Source: Deltaproteobacteria bacterium
Lineage (GTDB): Bacteria > Desulfobacterota > DSM-4660 > Desulfatiglandales > Desulfatiglandaceae
Assembly: GCA_019307645.1 (NCBI GenBank)
Contig: JAFDJF010000665.1
Span: 1 to 7,242, forward strand
Direction of reading: 5' to 3'
DNA length: 7,242 nt
The notes beneath the pieces were generated by a model. That model was not told where the DNA came from. It did no database searches and saw nothing but the letters and a program-made list of their open reading frames with translations. The position numbers and the translations under genes were made by a program. Below, in pieces: positions 1 through 6,134 of the stretch. Every line of letters begins with the position of its first letter. Position 1 is the first letter of the stretch.

Positions 1-4
1 AAAA

Positions 5-895
5 TCAGTCGTTCTTGAGGTCCACAAAAAGATCAAGTGCCTGTTTCGGGGTGGCGTTATCGTGGATAACTGAATTCAATGCCTTCATCATGGCAACCGG
101 ATGCGGATGCTGCCAGACGTTTCTCCCCAGATTGACCCCAATGGCTCCTTTCTGCATCCCATCATAGACAAAATCAAAAACTTCCAATTCAGTTTCACAT
201 TTGGGGCCGCCTGCAATAACTATTGGCACAGGGCAACCGTTTGTTACTTTTTCGAAGTCTTCAGCACTGTAGTATGTCTTTACGATCTTTGCCCCGAGTT
301 CAGCAGCAATGCGGCAGGCCAGGGCCAGATATCGGGCTGTTCTTTTCTCAAGCTCTTTGCCGACCGCTGTCACCGCCATAACCGGGATACCATACGTTTC
401 ACACTCATCCGCCAGGCGCGCCAGGCTCTGGAGCGTTTCTTTTTCATAATCAGTTCCTACGAAAATGGAAAGCCCCACGGCGGCCACATTCAGACGGATC
501 ATTTCTTCAACAGAGGTGGTGATAATCTCATGTGCCAGGTCTTTTCCCACCACACTGGTCCCTCCGGAGACCCTCAGAATAATGGGGGTCTTAATATCCG
601 GATCAATTGATGCCCGAAGAACACCCTTGGTGACAAAAAGTCCGTCCGCATAAGGAAGAAGATCCCGAATGGTGTCTTCAGGTCTTTCAAGACAACGGGT
701 CGGCCCCTGGAAATACCCATGGTCGATCGGCAGGAACTGGCAATGTCCATCCGGCTTAATGAGACGGGACAGCCGATTTCTCATCCCCCAACCAAGGTTG
801 TCAGACCCTTTGAGCCCTCTTTTCTTCGTAACCCCACTTTCGGGAAGCATTTCACTTACATCCCTTGCATCCAGAAGGTCTGCTGCATCTGCCAT
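5..895 (-). CDS. LsrF-family class I aldolase (DeoC/LsrF/FbaB superfamily)
   Basis: The 296-residue product matches the LsrF type of Schiff-base aldolase/thiolase; E. coli LsrF has 291 residues. LsrF acts on 3-hydroxy-5-phosphonooxypentane-2,4-dione in autoinducer-2 breakdown. Visible hallmarks are an N-terminal LKGSDNLGWGMRNRLSRL segment (residues 28-45), DHGYFQGPT (58-66), the strand IVKTYY with the presumed Schiff-base Lys206 (Lys203 in E. coli LsrF), GCPVPIVIAGGPK (220-232, phosphate side) and the closing GRNVWQ (257-262). An upstream in-frame ATG at 961 would add 22 residues. The ATG at 895 is preferred because an AAGGAGG site lies 7 nt upstream and the family N-terminus begins there (MADAADLL). 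No lsr transporter, kinase or regulator gene is visible, so an AI-2 role is doubtful. ADTH synthase and archaeal fructose-bisphosphate aldolase are relatives. Family assignment is firm; substrate is not. Confidence 0.85.
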   Translation of the reverse strand: MADAADLLDARDVSEMLPESGVTKKRGLKGSDNLGWGMRNRLSRLIKPDGHCQFLPIDHGYFQGPTRCLERPEDTIRDLLPYADGLFVTKGVLRASIDPDIKTPIILRVSGGTSVVGKDLAHEIITTSVEEMIRLNVAAVGLSIFVGTDYEKETLQSLARLADECETYGIPVMAVTAVGKELEKRTARYLALACRIAAELGAKIVKTYYSAEDFEKVTNGCPVPIVIAGGPKCETELEVFDFVYDGMQKGAIGVNLGRNVWQHPHPVAMMKALNSVIHDNATPKQALDLFVDLKND

Positions 896-961
896 ATCCG
901 ATCCTCCTTGAGAAAAAAGCCTAAAGACACTGGGAAACGCACTATTAATCAATGAATGCAC

Positions 962-991
962 ATTGTTAAGTCAACCGTCAAATGTTGTCAA
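962..991 (-). promoter_or_regulatory. candidate sigma-70 promoter of the LsrF-like gene
   Basis: On the minus strand a perfect TTGACA (986-991) is followed after 17-18 nt by a weak -10 (TAACAA or AACAAT, 962-968), about 70 nt upstream of the chosen start. TTGAC occurs three times in this stretch on the minus strand (TTGACA, TTGACG, TTGACT). A second -35 choice or an operator made of short direct repeats is therefore possible. The -10 is poor, so confidence is low. Confidence 0.35.
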
Positions 992-1054
992 GAGGATTTG
1001 AGGATATAGCACAAAATGGGCCTGACAAGGAACAGCGAACCAGGGCATACGCAA

Positions 1055-1083
1055 TTGACGGCTTTTTTCAAATAGGCTAAATT
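1055..1083 (+). promoter_or_regulatory. candidate sigma-70 promoter of the DUF1285-like gene
   Basis: TTGACG (1055-1060), a 17-nt spacer and TAAATT (1078-1083) make a reasonable -35/-10 pair. The predicted transcript would start near 1090, about 60 nt before the ATG at 1150, so the heptamer array at 1097-1131 would lie in the leader. It is back to back with the candidate minus-strand promoter at 962-991. Confidence 0.45.
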
Positions 1084-1096
1084 GATGGATTGTGTT

Positions 1097-1131
1097 AGCA
1101 ACCAGCAACCAGTAACCAGTGTTTAGTGAAA
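1097..1131 (+). repeat. degenerate heptamer tandem array, AGYAACC type (5 units)
   Basis: Five consecutive 7-nt units all begin with AG: AGCAACC twice, then AGTAACC, AGTGTTT and AGTGAAA. The last three units recur almost exactly on the opposite strand at 6282-6302, with one mismatch over 20 nt. The array lies between the candidate promoter and the start codon of the DUF1285-like gene, and the weak GTG at 1126 falls inside it. Confidence 0.7.
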
Positions 1132-1149
1132 AAGGAGAAAAACGAATTA

Positions 1150-1626
1150 ATGACAGGAATAGAAATAAACGATCTGCCTCCCTGTCTGATCTTTATAGAC
1201 AAAGAGGGGCACTGGCACCACGAGGGTGCCGAGATGATCCGCCGTGATTTTATTCGGCTCTTTTATGAGAACATGAAGATGGACTCCCAGGGTCGTTATG
1301 TAATCAACTGGGGCGGAAAACGTTGTTATGTGGATGTGGAGGACACTGCTTTTGTGGTTCGGAATGTGGCCTACCAGGACGCAGCCGTGGACACAGATGC
1401 CAGGATCACATTATTCCTAAGCGATGATTCACAGGAAGATCTGGTACCCGGGACACTCTATGTGGGAAAGGGCAATGTGATGTACTGCAGCGTCAAAAGC
1501 GCCGCTTTTCCGGCCCGTTTCAATCGTGCCGCCTATTACACGCTTGCAGCGCACATCAAAGAGGAGAACAATGCTTTTTATCTGCCCCTCAATGGAAAGA
1601 AACACAAAATTGCGGGGGTGTTATAA
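1150..1626 (+). CDS. DUF1285-like protein of unknown function
   Basis: This encodes a small soluble protein of 158 residues with no signal peptide or membrane segment. The N-terminal part (about residues 8-75) has the look of DUF1285: LPPCLIFIDKEGHWHHEGAE, then a region ending in a basic RRDFIRLFYENMK helix, and then a strand pair with WGGKRCYVDVEDTAFVV. This reads as 'residue-by-residue Asp-Lys-Glu-Gly-x-Trp-His' followed by 'VEDxxFVV', as I recall it for that family. The C-terminal half is less recognisable. The family has known structures but no assigned reaction. An in-frame GTG at 1126 would add 8 residues but lacks a ribosome site and lies inside a heptamer repeat. The ATG at 1150 follows GGAG at 1134-1137, a rather long 12-nt spacing. 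The gene is divergent from the LsrF-like gene and convergent with ppiD, and appears monocistronic. Coding status is firm; the family name is moderate. Confidence 0.7.
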   Translation: MTGIEINDLPPCLIFIDKEGHWHHEGAEMIRRDFIRLFYENMKMDSQGRYVINWGGKRCYVDVEDTAFVVRNVAYQDAAVDTDARITLFLSDDSQEDLVPGTLYVGKGNVMYCSVKSAAFPARFNRAAYYTLAAHIKEENNAFYLPLNGKKHKIAGVL

Positions 1627-1708
1627 GAAAATCCGGGCAATGTTAACCCTAACGTTGCATAAAACTTCGAACAAAAACGTGTTAGAGTGCGTGAGATGTG
1701 TGTGTGGG

Positions 1709-1763
1709 CATGATTTTCTGGCCCGAAGTGTAGTTCACACTACATGAGGTTCAGAAAAGCATG
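1709..1763. terminator. stem-loop between convergent genes, possible bidirectional terminator
   Basis: CATGATTTTCTG (1709-1720) pairs with CAGAAAAGCATG (1752-1763) with one mismatch in 12. Nested inside is a perfect 6-bp hairpin, TGTAGT (1729-1734) with ACTACA (1739-1744) and a 4-nt loop. It begins one base beyond the ppiD stop codon and lies 83 nt past the DUF1285-like stop. There is no U-run on either strand, so it is not a classical intrinsic terminator. It could work as a transcript-end stabiliser or a Rho-assisted stop. Confidence 0.4.
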
Positions 1764-1764
1764 A

Positions 1765-3591
1765 CTACACGCGCAGTTCATGCACTATAGCGCGAGTGAA
1801 ACGGTTTTTTTCTTCCTGAAGCTTTTCCTCATCAACGCCTTCATATGCTTGCCATCTGAAAACAAATGCCCCCTTCTCGTTTTCAAAAACAGTATCAGGG
1901 TATCTCTTGTTTTCGTTGAGCCTGAACAAGGTTTCCTGCAATTCGGGCGCGTAACCCACTTTGGGAATAGATCCCCGGCGGGTGAAAAAATCGGTTTTCT
2001 CTGTTTTCAACTGCTTTTCCCCGGCAATTTCATCCCAGGCCTTCCCCTTTTGCAGCTCAGCCAGGAAACCTTCCGCAGCAGCTTTTGCCTCTCCGCCAGC
2101 CAGATAATCAATAAAGTCCTCTTTTACCTTATCAGCGACGTCTTCCATTTCAGGCAGGTATGATGCCTTTCTTTCAGCCACCTGGAAGATATAGTATTTT
2201 TCTCCCAGCTCAATTAGTTCGCTCGTTTCGTTTTCGCTCAAGGAAAAGAGGGTCTGACTCAGCTTATTATCTCCTCCAATACCGGGGATGCGTTCGCCCT
2301 GGGTTACATAATCGGTGTACTTTGTATCAATGTCATGTTCGGCAGCATACTGGGCCAGTTCTGTGTCGTAAGGCATCTGGTCGATAAGGGTCTGACCTTT
2401 TTCGTATGCCAGCTCCACGGTTGTATTCTGGACCAAAGTCTTTTCAATCTTATCCCGGACTTCTTCAAGCGTTTTGCTGCTGGCCTCCTGGACATCCTCC
2501 ACCTTGATGATGTGATACCCGAAATCGGTCCGGACAAGGTCACTGATCTCACCGGCCTTCATCTTGAAGGCGACATTATCAAAGGGCTTGACCATCTGGC
2601 CGGCAGAAAAATACCCCAGGTCTCCCCCCTTTGATTTCGTGGGGCCCTCAGAATATTTTTTGGCAAGCTCAGCAAAATCTTTTCCTTCACGAGCCTCTTT
2701 TAGAACCGATTGGGCCTTTTCCTTTACCTCTTTTTCTTTATCCTCTTGAGCATTTTTATCAAGTTTGAAAAGGATATGCCTGGCCTTCACTTTTTTGGGC
2801 TCCGCATAGGTATCAATATTGTATTCATAATAACTTTTAATCTCATCATCAGAAATTTCTATGCCCTGTTCGAGTGCTTCAGGGTCGATTTCGAGATACG
2901 CAACTTTGATCTTTTCAGGGACCCTGTATTCTTCTTTGTGTTTTTCAAAAAAGTCCTTCATGGCAACTTCATCCGGTTTGACTGATTCCCTGAAATTATC
3001 GGGCTTAAACTGAACAAAACTGACTTTAATCTTCTCATTCATGAAGGTGTAATGCTCCAGGACCTCCTGATCTGTCACATCTGAAAATGACGACAGGACC
3101 AACCTCAGTTTCCTGTTAAGCAGGTCTTGCCTGAGAGTCTCTTCAAAGTCTTCCGGTTTCATACGGTTACGACTCAACAGGGCCTGATACCGGCCCATGT
3201 CAAACCGGCCGTTTATCTTGAAAGCCTCATAATCCATGACAGCCTGCTGAATTTCTTTTTCTGTGACATCCAGGCCCAATCTCCCGGCTTCCTGGCTGAT
3301 CAACCTTTGATTAATCAAATTGTTTAATGCCATATTTTTTAAATCAAGGGTTTTCACCAGATCGTCGCTCCACAGATCTTTATATTGCATTCGGAACATG
3401 TCCATCAGTTCAAAATATGTTTTTCTGTATTCCTCCGAGGAAATCAGATCTCCATTAACATAGGCTGTTTTCAATGTCCGTTTTGCTGTAAAAGAATAAC
3501 CAAAGTAAAAGACAAAGACAGCCGCAATAATGGCTATCAGGACCTTTATCAGCCAGGACTGGGCATGCTTTCTCATGAGACTCAGCAACAT
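1765..3591 (-). CDS. ppiD: PpiD-like membrane-anchored periplasmic peptidyl-prolyl isomerase / chaperone (SurA_N plus parvulin domain)
   Basis: The 608-residue protein is close to the 623 of E. coli PpiD, a folding factor anchored to the inner membrane and working on proteins leaving the Sec translocon. A short basic N-terminus is followed by one membrane segment (about 13-34, LIKVLIAIIAAVFVFYFGYSF). A SurA_N-like helical chaperone region covers about 40-250. A single PpiC-type parvulin domain lies at about 268-365, with ARHILFKLD (269-277), the GGDLGYF loop (322-328), F337 and the closing FGYHIIKVEDV. The C-terminal part (about 430-585) holds two similar stretches, near IPGIGGDNKLSQTLF (435-449) and IPKVGYAPELQETLF (542-556), which look like a duplicated or decayed parvulin-like unit. 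The start is supported by AGGAGG 8 nt upstream. The gene has its own strong promoter and is not obviously co-transcribed with aroA. E. coli PpiD's parvulin domain is catalytically weak; activity here cannot be judged. Confidence 0.92.
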   Translation of the reverse strand: MLLSLMRKHAQSWLIKVLIAIIAAVFVFYFGYSFTAKRTLKTAYVNGDLISSEEYRKTYFELMDMFRMQYKDLWSDDLVKTLDLKNMALNNLINQRLISQEAGRLGLDVTEKEIQQAVMDYEAFKINGRFDMGRYQALLSRNRMKPEDFEETLRQDLLNRKLRLVLSSFSDVTDQEVLEHYTFMNEKIKVSFVQFKPDNFRESVKPDEVAMKDFFEKHKEEYRVPEKIKVAYLEIDPEALEQGIEISDDEIKSYYEYNIDTYAEPKKVKARHILFKLDKNAQEDKEKEVKEKAQSVLKEAREGKDFAELAKKYSEGPTKSKGGDLGYFSAGQMVKPFDNVAFKMKAGEISDLVRTDFGYHIIKVEDVQEASSKTLEEVRDKIEKTLVQNTTVELAYEKGQTLIDQMPYDTELAQYAAEHDIDTKYTDYVTQGERIPGIGGDNKLSQTLFSLSENETSELIELGEKYYIFQVAERKASYLPEMEDVADKVKEDFIDYLAGGEAKAAAEGFLAELQKGKAWDEIAGEKQLKTEKTDFFTRRGSIPKVGYAPELQETLFRLNENKRYPDTVFENEKGAFVFRWQAYEGVDEEKLQEEKNRFTRAIVHELRV

Positions 3592-3638
3592 TCAGTTTTC
3601 CTCCTAACCTGGACAAGCAGGAAACCAGGGGTTTACTG

Positions 3639-3656
3639 CTTATAAGAGTTTATAAG
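3639..3656. promoter_or_regulatory. 18-bp palindrome in the ppiD leader
   Basis: CTTATAA (3639-3645) and TTATAAG (3650-3656) form a perfect 7-bp inverted repeat around a 4-nt centre. It lies about 20-40 nt downstream of the predicted ppiD transcription start. A repressor operator or a weak AU-rich hairpin are both possible; no regulator is encoded nearby. Confidence 0.35.
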
Positions 3657-3679
3657 GACTCCGATTTTTTAGGAAAATA

Positions 3680-3708
3680 AGTATAGGTAAATTGAGTTCG
3701 GGTGTCAA
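3680..3708 (-). promoter_or_regulatory. strong sigma-70 type promoter of ppiD
   Basis: On the minus strand a perfect TTGACA (3703-3708), a 17-nt spacer and TATACT (3680-3685, five of six consensus bases) form a near-consensus promoter. The start point would be near 3673, giving a leader of about 80 nt before the ppiD ATG. This argues for ppiD being transcribed independently of the aro genes upstream of it. Confidence 0.8.
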
Positions 3709-3813
3709 TGAAGTATCTGGTATGATCTTGTGGTGAGGTTGCTGAAAAAATGCCATGGGATTCGTCTGTAATGTGACCGGGTTTCAGATGAAAAAGATCC
3801 GCCTATTTCGGAT

Positions 3814-4030
3814 CGAATCGGGCCGTGGGGGTCTCTTTTTAGAAATCCGCATCACAAATGACGGCAACGATTATGCCCGCCAAGCCCGGATTTCAAGCAA
3901 CGTAAAGGCAGTAAAGGGCAACTTGGAGCGGAAGACGCGCTTTGAAGGCCCCTGAAGACAAATTGCGTAGCAAGCTGCCGTACTCTCAAATATGCGGGCT
4001 TCTAAAAAGAGACCCCCACGGCCCGACTCG
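3814..4030. mobile_element. MITE-like 217-bp element with 37-bp terminal inverted repeats
   Basis: The left arm (3814-3850) and right arm (3994-4030) are inverted copies matching at 34 of 37 positions, with an unbroken identical core of 27 bp (3818-3844 against 4000-4026). The arms enclose about 143 bp in which only short further complementarity is seen (ACGGCA at 3861 against TGCCGT at 3976). A GAT triplet lies directly outside each arm (3811-3813 and 4031-4033), compatible with a 3-bp target duplication but easily due to chance. A separate 6-bp hairpin (GATCCG/CGGATC, 3796-3814) overlaps the left edge by one base. No transposase is encoded. The right arm ends 3 bp beyond the aroA stop, so its transcript would form a very stable 3' hairpin and could also act as a terminator. 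The rest of the 442-bp gap (3592-4033) holds the ppiD promoter and leader; I see nothing in 3709-3795. Confidence 0.65.
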
Positions 4031-4033
4031 GAT

Positions 4034-5311
4034 TTATTGAGAAGTTGCCAGTTGATCCCATAACTCCCAGAATCGAGGGAATGATTTGTTTACACAGCCC
4101 TCATTCTGAATTTTGACGCCAGGCACCTTCAAACCGATGACCGCAAGGCTCATGGCGATCCGATGATCATCATGGGGATCCAGGACTGCCCCTGAAAAAG
4201 TCCCGCCTCCATGAATGAGGAGACCGTCTTCAGTTTCTTCCACCCCGGCACCCAGTTTATTCCATTCATGGGCTATGGCATGGAGTCGGTCGCTTTCTTT
4301 TATTCTGAGGTGATGGACATTCCTGATGTGAGTCCTGCCTGCTGAAAAAAGGGCTACAGCCGCGAGAGACGGCACCATGTCCGGCATGGAACTCATGTCC
4401 GCCTCAATCCCTGAAAGCTCGCCGCCGTGAACGACTACCCTGTCTGTGTTTTTTTCAACACGGCAGCCCATCCTTTCCAGAATCTCAAGGAACCGGATAT
4501 CTCCCTGCCGTGTCTTAAAAGGATATATGTTTTCCGTCATAACAGTCCCCCCGGTTACGGCGGCAGCAGCCCAGAAATAAGAAGCAGAAGACACATCTCC
4601 CTGGACCACAAACTCGCAGGCGTTATAACCCTGGCCGGAGGGAATCTTGAAATAGTTGTATTCCTGTCTCTCAACCTGAACCCCGAACTGTTCCATGACG
4701 TCTACGGTAATATCCACATAGGGGCTTGACACAAGCTCGCCGGTGACCTCGATTTCAATGCCTTTTTCAGCATACGGACCGGAAAGGAGCAGAGAAGAGA
4801 GATATTGACTGCTCTGATTCCCTGCTATTTGAGCCTTCCCCCCGCGGATCCCGTCTGCCTTGATGAGTACCGGGGGACAGGAATTCCGCTCAACGCATGA
4901 GGCTTTTACATCAAGCTGGTTAAGGGCCGTGACAAGCGCCCCAACCGGCCGCTTCAACATCCGCGGGGTCCCGGTCATGAGAAATTCGCCATGTCCAAGC
5001 GCGACAAGAGACAGGAGTAAACGAAAGGACGTTCCGGAATTGCCCAGGTAAAGCTCCTTTCTGTCAGAGACAGGCTGAAAAATCCCTCCTGTTCCTGCAA
5101 CCTTAAGGGTTTCTTCCTCAAAGGAGATTCCGACGCCGAGTTCCTTAAGGGTACTTGCCGTATAAACCGTATCCTCGCATTCCAGAAAATTCTTCAGCAG
5201 ACTTTCTCCTCTGGCCAGACTGGCTGCGATGATTGCCCTGTGGGTAATGCTCTTTGAGCCCGGAATTTTTGAAGTTGCGTTGAGATCGGATAGGGGTTTG
5301 ATTTCTTTCAT
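4034..5311 (-). CDS. aroA: 3-phosphoshikimate 1-carboxyvinyltransferase (EPSP synthase)
   Basis: This cytosolic enzyme transfers the enolpyruvyl group of phosphoenolpyruvate to shikimate 3-phosphate, the sixth step of the shikimate pathway. At 425 residues it is full length (E. coli 427). Active-site motifs are all present with an almost constant offset of 2-3 from E. coli: PGSKSITHR (17-25; K20, S21, R25), LGNSGTSFR (89-97), R121, SSQ (167-169), catalytic D311 in PDMVPS, RIKESDR (336-342), DDHR (381-384) and K409 in VNKSFPRF. The position of E. coli Pro101 is Leu98, while the Gly96 equivalent (G93) is kept. The start is supported by AAGG 6 nt upstream. The gene lies 29 nt after the stop of the broken aroD reading frame and is probably co-transcribed with it. 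Its own ribosome site lies in or beside the last unit of a heptamer array. Confidence 0.97.
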   Translation of the reverse strand: MKEIKPLSDLNATSKIPGSKSITHRAIIAASLARGESLLKNFLECEDTVYTASTLKELGVGISFEEETLKVAGTGGIFQPVSDRKELYLGNSGTSFRLLLSLVALGHGEFLMTGTPRMLKRPVGALVTALNQLDVKASCVERNSCPPVLIKADGIRGGKAQIAGNQSSQYLSSLLLSGPYAEKGIEIEVTGELVSSPYVDITVDVMEQFGVQVERQEYNYFKIPSGQGYNACEFVVQGDVSSASYFWAAAAVTGGTVMTENIYPFKTRQGDIRFLEILERMGCRVEKNTDRVVVHGGELSGIEADMSSMPDMVPSLAAVALFSAGRTHIRNVHHLRIKESDRLHAIAHEWNKLGAGVEETEDGLLIHGGGTFSGAVLDPHDDHRIAMSLAVIGLKVPGVKIQNEGCVNKSFPRFWELWDQLATSQ

Positions 5312-5318
5312 TATTTAC

Positions 5319-5353
5319 CTTGTACCGTACGCCGTGCGCCTTACGCCTTAAGC
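5319..5353 (-). repeat. degenerate heptamer tandem array at the aroD/aroA junction (5 units)
   Basis: Five consecutive 7-nt units read on the minus strand as GCTTAAG, GCGTAAG, GCGCACG, then GCGTACG and GTACAAG. They fill most of the aroD-aroA spacer. The second unit contains the TAA stop of the original aroD frame (5341-5343), and the last unit ends in the CAAG that leads into the aroA ribosome site. The consensus differs from the arrays at 1097 and 6135. Confidence 0.65.
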
Positions 5354-5957
5354 ATCTCCAGCAGCTTTTTCATTTTTCTGACAGGTATCTGACCCGACGC
5401 AGACTCCTGACCCTCTTCAAGGGAAGCAAAGCTCAGATACCCGCCCATCATGAGGGTGAAAATTCGGCTGATGCGACCTGCAGGCCCCATACAGAAGGCA
5501 ATGATCTTGATGGTGCTCTGGCATAGGTGATGATCTTTACCATATCCGCACCTGTCGCGGTCATCTTCCTGAAAATGTCTTCAAGCTTCTCTCTGGGAGG
5601 GGTTTTATTTGAAAGATGGGCGGATAGGATAAGCCTGGACGTGCCCCCGGCCTGAAAGATCTCCTGGCGGTATATTTGCGGCATGCTGAATTCAACATCC
5701 ACAAAATCGGTTCCCAACTCAATGGCCCTTACCAGGTGGTGAACCCGTGTTTCATAACGCGCCAGACCGCTGCCCCCCTCTTTCTTTGAACGGTAGGTCA
5801 CGATCAGGGGTTTGGTGGCCGCCTGAATAATCTCCTTTAGATCAAACGACTCCATAACATCCAGCCGTATCTCCATCAAATCCGCAAGGGGGGAGGCTTC
5901 AGACATCTTTTTTATCGCCTCTGCATTATCCAGGGCCATTATGGGGACGCAGATCAT
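5341..5957 (-). pseudogene. aroD: 3-dehydroquinate dehydratase, type I, disrupted by an internal out-of-frame deletion
   Basis: Type I dehydroquinase dehydrates 3-dehydroquinate to 3-dehydroshikimate through a Schiff base. The first frame (5448-5957, 169 residues) carries EIRLD (29-33), TYRSKKEGG (54-62), SAHLSNKTP (112-120, catalytic His114) and VKII with Schiff-base Lys141, then runs into about 25 unrelated residues and a TGA at 5448. The normal ending is intact in another frame (5511 to 5341, 56 residues): IKIIAFCMGPAGRISRIF, then SASGQIP and LLEMLKA. Comparison with the family shows that about 15-18 residues between the KIITYARAP strand end and IKIIAF are missing. The loss must be 1 modulo 3 nt, roughly 46-55 nt, with the junction near 5509-5514. 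All visible catalytic residues survive on one side or the other, so the lesion looks recent, or is an assembly error. Start: AAGGA 5 nt upstream of ATG. An intact gene would encode about 220 residues. Confidence 0.85.
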
Positions 5958-6023
5958 TTATTTCCTTCTCAGTCGAAAGTTCTTCTAACCTATTGAAATC
6001 ATTGACAGCTCATTTTCCGTCTT

Positions 6024-6101
6024 GTCATTCCCGCGAAAGCGGGAATCCAGTTAATTTTCACGTCCTTAACATTCCTGGATGCCTGCTTTCGCAGGCATGA
6101 C
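6024..6101. repeat. REP-like pair of inverted palindromic units with GAAA loops
   Basis: Two 27-nt units in opposite orientation (6024-6050 and 6075-6101) are separated by 24 nt. Each is a perfect 8-bp stem closed by a 4-nt loop that reads GAAA on one strand: ATTCCCGC/GCGGGAAT (6027-6046) and, on the minus strand, ATGCCTGC/GCAGGCAT (6079-6098). Both units start GTCAT and end ATCCAG. The stems differ at two positions on each side, and each change is matched by its partner. The arrangement resembles REP/BIME-type elements mobilised by IS200-like REP-associated transposases; none is encoded here. The GTCATTCCCGC type of palindrome is common in proteobacterial intergenic DNA. Confidence 0.8.
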
Positions 6102-6134
6102 GTACGTAGTAGGCACAATCTGTCGCTGTAGTAT

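Noticed and set aside
101..610. 169-codon plus-strand frame opposite the LsrF-like gene, and similar long frames opposite ppiD, aroA and aroD
   Set aside because: They are antisense shadows of well-recognised genes, without ribosome sites or recognisable domains.
896..961. Upstream ATG start for the LsrF-like gene (22 extra residues)
   Set aside because: The AAGGAGG site directly serves the ATG at 895, family alignment begins there, and the extension would contain the ribosome site itself.
1126..1149. GTG start for the DUF1285-like gene
   Set aside because: It has no ribosome site and falls within a heptamer repeat; the ATG at 1150 has GGAG upstream.
3755..3955. 66-codon plus-strand open frame in the aroA-ppiD gap
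   Set aside because: It has no ribosome site, is rich in Arg/Gly/Asn with no known motif, and lies across the left arm and interior of the inverted-repeat element. The same arm sequence is open on both strands, which explains the frame.
5448..5957. A functional shortened AroD or programmed frameshift
   Set aside because: A frameshift alone would not restore the roughly 15-18 missing residues of the barrel, no slippery heptamer is visible at the junction, and the Arg and Gln residues of the C-terminal active site would be lost in the short form.
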